Source of the DNA: Streptomyces sp. NBC_00443
GTDB lineage: Bacteria; Actinomycetota; Actinomycetes; Streptomycetales; Streptomycetaceae
DNA length: 64,000 nucleotides
NCBI RefSeq assembly: GCF_036014175.1
Contig: NZ_CP107917.1
Span: 1,612,001-1,676,000, forward strand
Reading direction: 5' to 3'
Part shown: positions 45,259 to 52,702 of the stretch, one piece after another
Position numbering within the stretch: the first letter of the stretch is position 1
How the letters are laid out: each line of letters opens with the position of its first letter
Position numbers and translations under genes: made by a program
The notes under the pieces: model-generated
Told to the model about the DNA's origin: nothing
The model's database searches: none
The model's input: only the letters and a program-made list of their open reading frames with translations

Positions 45259-46281
45259 CTAGGAGTTGAGCGCGGGGATGACCGACGCACCGTACGCGTC
45301 GATCACGGCTTCCTGCGCGTCGTGCATGTCGTAGACGGCGAACTGGTCGACGCCCAGCTCACGCAGCGCGTTCAGCTTCTCGATGTGCCTCTCGACCGGG
45401 CCGATGACGCAGAACCGGTCGACGATCTCGTCGGGCACGAACGCGGTGTCGGGGTTGTCGGCGCGTCCGTGGTGGGAGTAGTCGTACCCCTCACGGGCCT
45501 TGATGTACTCGGTGAGTTCGTCGGGTACGGCGGCGGAGTGCTCGCCGTACTTGGACACCAGGTCGGCGACGTGGTTGCCGACCATCCCGCCGAACCAGCG
45601 GCACTGCTCGCGGGCGTGGGCGAGCTTCTCGGGAGAGTCGTCCTCGGTGACGTACGCCGGGGCGGCCACGCAGATCTTCACCTCGGACGGGTCACGGCCG
45701 GCGTCGACCGCGGCCTGCTTCACCGCCTTGACCATGTACTCGGTCAGATAGAGGTCGGAGAGCTGCAGGATGAACCCGTCGGCCTCCTCGCCGGTCATCT
45801 TCAGGGCCTTCGGGCCGTACGCCGCCATCCATACGGGGAGTTGGGCACCCGGCTTGATCCACGGGAACCTGACGACCGTACCGCCGCCCAGGTCGGCCTC
45901 CTGGCCGCTGCCGAGCGCGCGGATGACCTTCATGGCCTCGCTGATACGGGCCAGGGTGTTGGGCTTGCGGCCGGCGACGCGCATGGCCGAGTCGCCGCGG
46001 CCGATGCCGCAGACCGTGCGGTTGCCGAACATGTCGTTGAGGGTGGCGAACGTGGAGGCGGTGACCTCCCAGGTGCGGGTGCCCGGGTTGGTCACCATGG
46101 GGCCGACCGTCAGATTCTCGGTGTTGGCGAGGATCTGGCTGTAGATGACGAACGGTTCCTGCCACAGCACGGCCGAGTCGAAGGTCCAGCCGTAGCTGAA
46201 GCCGCTGCGCTCGGCGCGTTTCATCAGGCTGACGACCCGCGAGGCCGGCGGGTCGGTCTGCAGGACGAGTCCGAAGTCCAT
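45259..46281 (-). CDS. LLM-class F420-dependent oxidoreductase
   Basis: 340 residues, bacterial-luciferase-like TIM barrel. MDFGLVLQTDPPASRVVSLM, GPMVTNPGTRTWEVTASTFA, VCGIGRGDSAMRVAGRKPNT and LPVWMAAYGPKALKMTGEEA are the landmarks of the F420-using subfamily (TIGR03842-like, from memory). It lies between the dihydropyrimidinase and transporter genes, 11 bases after the former. A role in redox conversion of a pyrimidine or of a side product is inferred only from position. No dihydropyrimidine dehydrogenase is encoded here, which makes its reaction interesting. Confidence 0.85.
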   Translation of the reverse strand: MDFGLVLQTDPPASRVVSLMKRAERSGFSYGWTFDSAVLWQEPFVIYSQILANTENLTVGPMVTNPGTRTWEVTASTFATLNDMFGNRTVCGIGRGDSAMRVAGRKPNTLARISEAMKVIRALGSGQEADLGGGTVVRFPWIKPGAQLPVWMAAYGPKALKMTGEEADGFILQLSDLYLTEYMVKAVKQAAVDAGRDPSEVKICVAAPAYVTEDDSPEKLAHAREQCRWFGGMVGNHVADLVSKYGEHSAAVPDELTEYIKAREGYDYSHHGRADNPDTAFVPDEIVDRFCVIGPVERHIEKLNALRELGVDQFAVYDMHDAQEAVIDAYGASVIPALNS

Positions 46282-46292
46282 GTGCTCCGCTC

Positions 46293-47696
46293 CTAGTTGA
46301 GGTACTGACAGGTGGAGCGGGGGGTGTAGACGCCGTGCCCGGCGCGCCCGGTGTACTCCCGCTCGGTGAGGACGAGTTCGCCGCGCGAGAGGACCGTCTC
46401 GACCCGGCCGGTGGTCTGCTTGCCCTCGTACGCCGAGTAGTCGACGTTCATGTGGTGGGTGACGGCGGACATGACCTGCTCGGCCAGCGGGTCGTAGATC
46501 ACGACGTCGGCGTCGGCACCCGGCGCGATGGTGCCCTTCTTCGGGTACATGCCGAACATCCGGGCCGGGGTCGCGCAGGCGATCTCGATCCAGCGGCGGC
46601 GCGAGATGTGACCGTCGACGACGGCCTGGTGGAGCAGGTCCACCCGGTTCTCGACGCCCGGCAGACCGTTGGGGATCTTGGAGAAGTCGCCCCGGCCCAG
46701 CTCCTTCTGGCCGACGAAGCAGAAGGGGCAGTGGTCGGTGGAGACGACCTGGAGGTCGTTCGTCCGCAGCCCCTTCCACAGCTGGGCCTGGTGCTCCTTG
46801 GGCCGAAGCGGCGTCGAGCACACGTACTTCGAGCCCTCGAAGTCGGGCTCGGCGAGGTTGTCGGTGGACAGGAACAGGTACTGCGGGCAGGTCTCCCCGA
46901 AGACGTTCAGCCCCTCGTCGCGGGCCCGCGTCAGCTCGGCCACCGCCTCCGTGGCCGAGACGTGCACGACGTACAGGGGAGCACCGGCGACCTGGGCGAG
47001 CCTGATGGCCCGGTGGGTCGCCTCGGCTTCGAGAAGCGCCTTGCGGACCTCGCCGTGATAGCGAGGATCGGTCTCGCCCCTGGCCAGCGCCTGTTCGACC
47101 AGCACGTCGATCGCGATGCCGTTCTCCGCGTGCATCATGATCAGGCCGCCGTTCTCGGCGGAGCGCTGCATGGCACGCAGGATCTGGCCGTCGTCGGAGT
47201 AGAAGACACCCGGGTAGGCCATGAACTGCTTGAAGGAGGTCACCCCCTCCTCCACCAGCAGGTCCATCTCCTTCAGCGTCTCCTGGTTCACATCGGAGAC
47301 GATCATGTGGAAGCCGTAGTCGATCGCGCAGTTGCCCTCCGCCTTGGCGTGCCAGGCGTCGAGGCCCTCGCGCAGCGAGTGGCCCTGGCTCTGCACGGCG
47401 AAGTCGACGATGGTGGTGGTACCGCCCCAGGCGGCGGCCCGGGTGCCGGTCTCGAAGGTGTCGGAGGCGAAGGTGCCGCCGAACGGCAGCTCCATATGTG
47501 TGTGGACGTCGACGCCGCCCGGGATGACGTACTTCCCGGTGGCGTCGATGGTCCGCTCGGCCGTCCAGGCCTCGGCGGCCGGAGTGCCGCTCGCGGCGAG
47601 GGCGGCGATACGGCCGGCCTCGATCAGGACGTCGGCGTGCATCTCGTCGGACGCGGTGATGACGAGACCGCCGCGGATGACGGTACGGCTGGTCAT
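46293..47696 (-). CDS. hydA: Dihydropyrimidinase (D-hydantoinase)
   Basis: 467 residues, binuclear-metal amidohydrolase opening 5,6-dihydrouracil/-thymine or hydantoin rings. Metal motif VDVHTHMELPFGG near residue 63, carboxylated-Lys region GVTSFKQFMAYPG near 155, VVHVSATEAV and STDHCPFCFVGQKE with further His/Asp ligands. It yields N-carbamoyl-beta-alanine, the substrate of the ureidopropionase encoded immediately upstream. Starts at ATG 47696, 40 bases from that gene. Confidence 0.94.
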   Translation of the reverse strand: MTSRTVIRGGLVITASDEMHADVLIEAGRIAALAASGTPAAEAWTAERTIDATGKYVIPGGVDVHTHMELPFGGTFASDTFETGTRAAAWGGTTTIVDFAVQSQGHSLREGLDAWHAKAEGNCAIDYGFHMIVSDVNQETLKEMDLLVEEGVTSFKQFMAYPGVFYSDDGQILRAMQRSAENGGLIMMHAENGIAIDVLVEQALARGETDPRYHGEVRKALLEAEATHRAIRLAQVAGAPLYVVHVSATEAVAELTRARDEGLNVFGETCPQYLFLSTDNLAEPDFEGSKYVCSTPLRPKEHQAQLWKGLRTNDLQVVSTDHCPFCFVGQKELGRGDFSKIPNGLPGVENRVDLLHQAVVDGHISRRRWIEIACATPARMFGMYPKKGTIAPGADADVVIYDPLAEQVMSAVTHHMNVDYSAYEGKQTTGRVETVLSRGELVLTEREYTGRAGHGVYTPRSTCQYLN

Positions 47697-47736
47697 GGTC
47701 CCTCTCCTCGCAGGGTGGACGGTGCGGTCGGTGCGA

Positions 47737-48579
47737 TCAGGGTGCTGTCAGCGGCGTGTAGGCGCCCGGGGCCCGGTCGCGGTAGAACTGCCAGCGGTCG
47801 CGGACCTCGCGGAGCTTGGCCAGGTCCAGGTCGCGTACGACGAGTTCGGTCTCCTTGTCGCTCGCCACCTCCCCGACGAACTGGGCCTCCGGGTCCACGA
47901 AGTACGTGGTGCCGTAGAAGTCGTTGTCGCCGAGGTCCTCCACGCCGACCCGGTTGATCGCGCCCACGAAGTACTCGTTGGCGACGGCCGCCGCCGGCTG
48001 TTCCAGCTGCCACAGGTAGCGGGAGAGCCCGCGGGAGGTGGCCGAGGGGTTGAACACGATCTCGGCGCCGCCCAGGCCGAGCGCCCGCCAGCCCTCGGGG
48101 AAGTGACGGTCGTAGCAGATGTACACGCCGATCTTCCCGACGGCCGTCTCGAAGATCGGCCAGCCGCTGTTCCCCGGGCGGAAGTAGAACTTCTCCCAGA
48201 ATCCCTGGACCTGGGGGATGTGGGTCTTGCGGTACTTGCCGAGGTAGGAGCCGTCCGCGTCGATCACGGCGGCGGTGTTGTAGAGGACCCCGGGCTGCTC
48301 CTCCTCGTACATCGGCAGGACGAGGACGATGCCGAGTTCCTTCGCCAGCGCCTGGAAGCGGCGGACGGTCGGGCCCTCGGGGATCTGCTCGGCGTACTCG
48401 TAGAACGCCTTGTCCTGCACCTGGCAGAAGTACGGCCCGTAGAACAGCTCCTGGAAGCACAGCACTTGAGCACCTTGCGCGGCCGCGTCGCGGGCCGCCT
48501 GCTCGTGTACCTGGATCATCGATTCCTTGTCGCCCGTCCACGCGGTCTGGAAGAGGGCGGCACGGATCACTCGGCTCAT
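47737..48579 (-). CDS. Nitrilase-superfamily beta-ureidopropionase (copy 1)
   Basis: 280 residues, C-N hydrolase with the Glu-Lys-Cys triad at about Glu44 (CFQELFYGPYF), Lys118 (GKYRKTHIPQ) and Cys155 (YICYDRHFPEG). It should hydrolyse N-carbamoyl-beta-alanine to beta-alanine, CO2 and ammonia, the step after dihydropyrimidinase. It is collinear with, and clearly paralogous to, the protein encoded at 51657, with the same length and the same catalytic positions. First gene of the minus-strand catabolic operon; its leader holds the repeated CACGGTGTCAC motif. Confidence 0.92.
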   Translation of the reverse strand: MSRVIRAALFQTAWTGDKESMIQVHEQAARDAAAQGAQVLCFQELFYGPYFCQVQDKAFYEYAEQIPEGPTVRRFQALAKELGIVLVLPMYEEEQPGVLYNTAAVIDADGSYLGKYRKTHIPQVQGFWEKFYFRPGNSGWPIFETAVGKIGVYICYDRHFPEGWRALGLGGAEIVFNPSATSRGLSRYLWQLEQPAAAVANEYFVGAINRVGVEDLGDNDFYGTTYFVDPEAQFVGEVASDKETELVVRDLDLAKLREVRDRWQFYRDRAPGAYTPLTAP

Positions 48580-48641
48580 CGGGACCTCCGGTCGCTCGGT
48601 GTGCGAGAAGGCTAGGAAGTCCCGGGCGCCGGTTTGAGTTG

Positions 48642-48684
48642 CACGGTGTCACGTCTGGGGGCATGCGGCGTGCCACGGTGTCAC
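48642..48684. promoter_or_regulatory. Repeated CACGGTGTCAC motif before the catabolic operon
   Basis: The 11-mer occurs at 48642-48652 and 48674-48684, 32 bases (about three helical turns) apart, in the 155-base gap between the PucR gene and the first ureidopropionase gene. A helical-phase direct repeat in this position suits a regulator such as the adjacent PucR protein. Confidence 0.45.
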
Positions 48685-48734
48685 CCTGTCGTGATCCCAT
48701 GTTTCACCGCCGTTTTCCCAGGTCGTGCCAGGTT

Positions 48735-50327
48735 TCAGCTCTGTTGCGCGTCGTGCGCGAGGAGTGCGATGTGCACGGATGCTGCCTGCTCGAAGTCGTC
48801 GAGGTCGACGCCGAGCCGCGTCTGTATCGCCTCCAGGCGGCGATAGAGCGCGGGCCGCGAGACATGGTGGAGCTGGGCGGTGCGGGACTTGTTCCGGCCG
48901 GTCGCGAGGTACGTCCGCAGCACGGCCAGCATGTCGTCGTCGGCCACGCACAGCAGCCCGTCCAACTCCCGCTCCGCGAACGACTGCACCTGCGGGTCGT
49001 CCCGCAGCAGCCGGATCAGGCCGCGCAGATGCACGTCCTTCAGGCGTACGACGACCGGGAGGTCGAGGACGGCGGAGGAGTCGGCGACGGCATCGGCGAC
49101 GTTCTGGGCCTCGCGCAGTCCGGCGGGCACGTCGTCCCAGGCGGTACGTGCGTCGGCGGCGGCCACGACGATCTGTTCGGCCCCGGACTCGGAGCGCACC
49201 CGGGTGGCGAAGTTGGCGGCGAGTACGGCGGCGTCCTGGTCCCGGGCGAGGCTGAGCAGCACGGCGGTCGCCCCCTCGGCGAGTTCGGCGGCGATCCCGG
49301 ACAGCCCCAGCATCCGCAGCACGCGCTCCAGTTGGGCCGCCTCGCCGTCGCGCACGACCAGCGGCACGAACGTGCGCCGGTTCACCGGCAGCCCGGCGGC
49401 TCGCGCGCGTGGCAGCAGCTGCCGGGCCGGGACGACCCCGCTGACGAGGTCGGTGAGCAGGCTCTGCGCGGACTGCTCCTCCCAGCTGTGCGCGGAGTTG
49501 CCGCCGAGCATGCGGTGCAGGACGAGGGCCTCGGCGGCGCGCTCGGCGAGCAGCCGCCCGGTGGCGGTGTCGCCGCGATGCCCGCACAGCATGATCTCGC
49601 CCCACCGCTCCCCGCGCCCGCCGAGCTCGGCGCGGATCCAGCCGTCGCCCTCGCTGCCACCGGCCTGGCGGGCGATGCGCTCCCAGTCACGCAGCACGTC
49701 GTCCACGGCCGACCGCTCGCCCGCCGTGGCGAGGACGCGGTGCGCGAGGTTGGTGACGACGACGGGGCAGGCGCTGTGCGAGGCGACCTCGTCGAGCAGC
49801 CGTTGCAGCGGGGCGCCCGCGGTGATGAGTCCGGTGAGCGCGGTCCGTACGGCCTCCGAGAGGCTGACCGCGGCGAACTTCCGCCGCACGAGCCGGGACT
49901 GGACCTCCTCGGTGAGCTCGGCGAAGGGGAACGGCCGGTGCAGGACGACCATGGGCAGCCCGCACCGCTCGGCGGCCCGGCGCATCACCTCCGGTGGTGC
50001 GGGGAACGCCCGGCCGAGGCCCAGCACGACGGCCGCCGCCTCGGCCCGGTGCAGGGAGCGGATGTACTCGGCCTGCTTGTCCTCGTCCCCGGCGAGCAGC
50101 ACCCCCGTGGTGAGGACCATCTCGCCGCCGCTGAGCATCACCCCGACGTCCGGCGCCTCGGCGACATGCACCCAGCGCACCGGCCGGTACAGCCCACCGG
50201 CGCCGGCCACCACCTCGGGCTCCCCGGCGAGCACCCGCTCCAGGGTGAGGACCTGCCGCACCGACAGGGCGGGTTCCAGGGGTTCCGAAGGCTCCAAGGG
50301 CTCCCAAAGCTCCGAGGTGACGGTCAT
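48735..50327 (-). CDS. PucR-family transcriptional regulator
   Basis: 530 residues. N-terminal PucR sensor domain (LSVRQVLTLERVLAGEPEVV), a middle GGDEF-related or ligand domain, and a C-terminal HTH_30 helix-turn-helix (TGRNKSRTAQLHHVSRPALY). The first 20 residues hold a curious ELWEPLEPSEPLEPAL repeat encoded by low-complexity sequence. ATG 50327 has AGGGA upstream. Named for the purine-catabolism activator PucR; here it probably controls the flanking pyrimidine/hydantoin genes. It is encoded between the two ureidopropionase groups, on the same strand. Confidence 0.9.
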   Translation of the reverse strand: MTVTSELWEPLEPSEPLEPALSVRQVLTLERVLAGEPEVVAGAGGLYRPVRWVHVAEAPDVGVMLSGGEMVLTTGVLLAGDEDKQAEYIRSLHRAEAAAVVLGLGRAFPAPPEVMRRAAERCGLPMVVLHRPFPFAELTEEVQSRLVRRKFAAVSLSEAVRTALTGLITAGAPLQRLLDEVASHSACPVVVTNLAHRVLATAGERSAVDDVLRDWERIARQAGGSEGDGWIRAELGGRGERWGEIMLCGHRGDTATGRLLAERAAEALVLHRMLGGNSAHSWEEQSAQSLLTDLVSGVVPARQLLPRARAAGLPVNRRTFVPLVVRDGEAAQLERVLRMLGLSGIAAELAEGATAVLLSLARDQDAAVLAANFATRVRSESGAEQIVVAAADARTAWDDVPAGLREAQNVADAVADSSAVLDLPVVVRLKDVHLRGLIRLLRDDPQVQSFAERELDGLLCVADDDMLAVLRTYLATGRNKSRTAQLHHVSRPALYRRLEAIQTRLGVDLDDFEQAASVHIALLAHDAQQS

Positions 50328-50376
50328 GGCGGCGTTCCCTTGCTTCAGGTACTCACAGATGTTCAGCCGGCTCCTG

Positions 50377-51660
50377 CTAGATGCTCCGCAGAGCGTTCTC
50401 GAGGATCGCGGCGCCTTCCTCGGCCTCCGCGACGGTGAGGGACAGGGGCGGGGCGACGCGCAGGGACGTGGTGTTGTGGCCACCGCCCTTGCCGATGAGG
50501 AGGCCGCCGTCGCGGGCGGCTTCCAGCACCGCCGACGCGGCGACCGGGTCGGCCTCGTCGGTGCCGGGCCGGGTGAGTTCGATGCCCAGCATCAGACCCC
50601 GGCCGCGTACCTCCCGTACGTGCGGCACGTGCGCCGCGACGGCCCGCAGCCGTTCGAGGAGCAGTCCGCCGACGCGCCGGGCGTTGCCCTGGAGGTCGTG
50701 TTCCAGCAGGTACGACAGGTTGGCGAGGCCGGCCGCCATGGTGATCTGGGTGCCGCCGAAGGTCGAGATGCTGTTGGCGTCCAGGCAGTTCATGATCTCG
50801 CCGCGGGCGACGACACCGCCGATGGACATGCCGTTGCCGATGCCCTTGGCGAAGGTCAGGATGTCCGGCGGACCGGACCGGCCGTGCGCCTGCCAGCCCC
50901 AGAAGTGGTCCCCGGTGCGGCCCCAGCCGGTCTGCACCTCGTCGGCGATCCACAGGATGCCGCGCTCGGCGAGCACCTCGCGGAAGGCGGCATACAGACC
51001 GTCGGGCCCGGATGTGAAACCGCCGACGCCCTGGATGGGCTCGGCGATCAGGGCCGCGGGCGGGCGGGTGTGGCCGAGGACGTCGTTCAGGTCGTCGACG
51101 CAGGCGGCGATGAAGTCCTCGTCGCCGAGTGAGGCGTACGGGCCGCGCGTGCGCACCCCGCCGTGGACGTAGAGCGTCTGCAGCGGCGACAGCGAGGTCG
51201 GGGACCAGCCGCGGTTGCCGGTGATGCCGACGGCGCTGAAGGAGCGGCCGTGGTAGCTGTTGCGCATCGCGAGGATCGTGTTGCTGCGCCGGTAGGCCGT
51301 CGCGCGCAGCAGGGCGGTGTCGTTGGCCTCGGTGCCGGAGGTCGTGAAGAAGACACGGGCATCCGGGATGCCGCTCAACTGGGCGATGCGCTCGGCGAGT
51401 TCGACCATGGGCCGGTTCAGGTACAGGGTCGAGGAGTGGATGATCCGCCCGGCCTGTTCGCTCACCGCCTTCGTCACCTCGGGCAGCGCGTGCGCGGTCA
51501 TGGTCGTCAGGATGCCGCCGAAGAAGTCGAGATACCGGTTGCCGGCGGCGTCCCACACGTGACGGCCCTCGCCGTGGGTGATCTCCAGCGGCTCCTCGTA
51601 GTACAGGGCGAGCCAGTCCGGCATGACGGCGCGGTGGCGTCCCAGCAGGTCCTTGGTCAC
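50377..51660 (-). CDS. Class III aminotransferase, beta-alanine/AGXT2-like
   Basis: 427 residues, PLP-dependent. FFTTSGTEANDTALLRA (phosphate loop), EPIQGVGGFTSG, ILWIADEVQTGWGRTG with the PLP-contacting Asp, and LTFAKGIGNGMS with Schiff-base Lys about 272. It probably transfers the amino group of beta-alanine or beta-aminoisobutyrate, products of ureidopropionase, to pyruvate or glyoxylate. The GTG start overlaps the stop of the second ureidopropionase (GTGA), so the two are co-translated. Confidence 0.9.
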   Translation of the reverse strand: MTKDLLGRHRAVMPDWLALYYEEPLEITHGEGRHVWDAAGNRYLDFFGGILTTMTAHALPEVTKAVSEQAGRIIHSSTLYLNRPMVELAERIAQLSGIPDARVFFTTSGTEANDTALLRATAYRRSNTILAMRNSYHGRSFSAVGITGNRGWSPTSLSPLQTLYVHGGVRTRGPYASLGDEDFIAACVDDLNDVLGHTRPPAALIAEPIQGVGGFTSGPDGLYAAFREVLAERGILWIADEVQTGWGRTGDHFWGWQAHGRSGPPDILTFAKGIGNGMSIGGVVARGEIMNCLDANSISTFGGTQITMAAGLANLSYLLEHDLQGNARRVGGLLLERLRAVAAHVPHVREVRGRGLMLGIELTRPGTDEADPVAASAVLEAARDGGLLIGKGGGHNTTSLRVAPPLSLTVAEAEEGAAILENALRSI

Positions 51661-52499
51661 GGCTGCACCAGCCCTTCGTAGGCGTCGGGGCGGCGGTCAC
51701 GGTAGAAGGCCCACTGCTGCCGCACTTCCTCGATGAGGTCGAAGTCGAGGTCGCGGACGATGAGCTCCTCGCTCTTGTCGCTGGCGGTCTCGCCGACGAA
51801 CTGGCCGCGGGGGTCGACGAAGTACGACGTCCCGTAGAAGTCGTTGTCGCCGTACTCCTCGACGCCGACCCGGTTGATCGCGGCGATGAAGTACTCGTTG
51901 GCGACGGCGGCGGCCGGCTGCTCCAGGCGCCAGAGGTAGGAGGAGAGGCCGCGGTGGGTGGCGGAGGGGTTGTAGACCAACTGGGCTCCGTTGAGGCCGA
52001 GTTGGCGCCAGCCCTCCGGGAAGTGACGGTCGTAGCAGATGTAGACGCCGACCTTGCCCACGGCGGTGTCGAAGACGGGCCAGCCGATGTTGCCGGGCTT
52101 GAAGTAGTACTTCTCCCAGAAGCCCTTGACCTGCGGGATGTGGTGCTTGCGGTACTTGCCGAGGAAGGTGCCGTCGGCGTCGATCACGGCCGCGGTGTTG
52201 TAGTAGAAGCCCGACTGCTCGACCTCGAAGACGGGCACGACGACCACCATGCCCGTCTCGCGGGCGAGCTCCTGCATACGCCGCACGGTCGGCCCGTCGG
52301 GGACCGGCTCGGCCCAGGAGTAGTGCTGCGGATCCTGGACCTGGCAGAAGTAGGGAGCGTTGAAGACTTCCTGGAAGCCGATGATCTTTGCGCCCTGCCG
52401 GGCCGCCTCGCGGGCGTGCTCCTCGTGTTTCGCGACCATGGACTCGGTGTCGCCGGTCCAGGTGGCCTGGACCAGAGCGGCGCGTACGACGTTGGCCAT
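51657..52499 (-). CDS. Nitrilase-superfamily beta-ureidopropionase (copy 2)
   Basis: 280 residues and collinear with the copy at 47737. The triad is Glu44 (GFQEVFNAPYF), Lys118 (GKYRKHHIPQ) and Cys155 (YICYDRHFPEG). Differences cluster in the first half around the substrate pocket (for example NAPYF versus YGPYF), so the pair may differ in preference for N-carbamoyl-beta-alanine and N-carbamoyl-beta-aminoisobutyrate or an N-carbamoyl amino acid. Coupled to the aminotransferase gene. Its leader has a three-part CTCTACG/CGTAGAG repeat. Confidence 0.92.
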   Translation of the reverse strand: MANVVRAALVQATWTGDTESMVAKHEEHAREAARQGAKIIGFQEVFNAPYFCQVQDPQHYSWAEPVPDGPTVRRMQELARETGMVVVVPVFEVEQSGFYYNTAAVIDADGTFLGKYRKHHIPQVKGFWEKYYFKPGNIGWPVFDTAVGKVGVYICYDRHFPEGWRQLGLNGAQLVYNPSATHRGLSSYLWRLEQPAAAVANEYFIAAINRVGVEEYGDNDFYGTSYFVDPRGQFVGETASDKSEELIVRDLDFDLIEEVRQQWAFYRDRRPDAYEGLVQP

Positions 52500-52524
52500 G
52501 AGCTGCTCCTTCGACGGGACGTCA

Positions 52525-52561
52525 GAGCCTCTACGCCCGTAGAGGGGGGCCGTAGAGGCTC
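52525..52561. promoter_or_regulatory. Three-part inverted repeat before ureidopropionase copy 2
   Basis: CCTCTACG (52528-52535) pairs with CGTAGAGG (52538-52545). GAGCCTCTACG (52525-52535) also pairs with CGTAGAGGCTC (52551-52561). The left arm can therefore pair with either of two right arms, 26 bases upstream of the ATG. It looks like a composite operator or a switching leader hairpin. Confidence 0.55.
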
Positions 52562-52702
52562 GAAAGTAAGCCCCTGGAACAGCCTTGCCAAGACCATCGT
52601 CGTTAACCCGCTGAGTCGATCACGTTTCACACTCCTGTGGGTGATGGATGGGGCCGGTGGGGTGGATGGGACGGGAGTGGCGCCCGGGTCGGTGCCGGGG
52701 CG

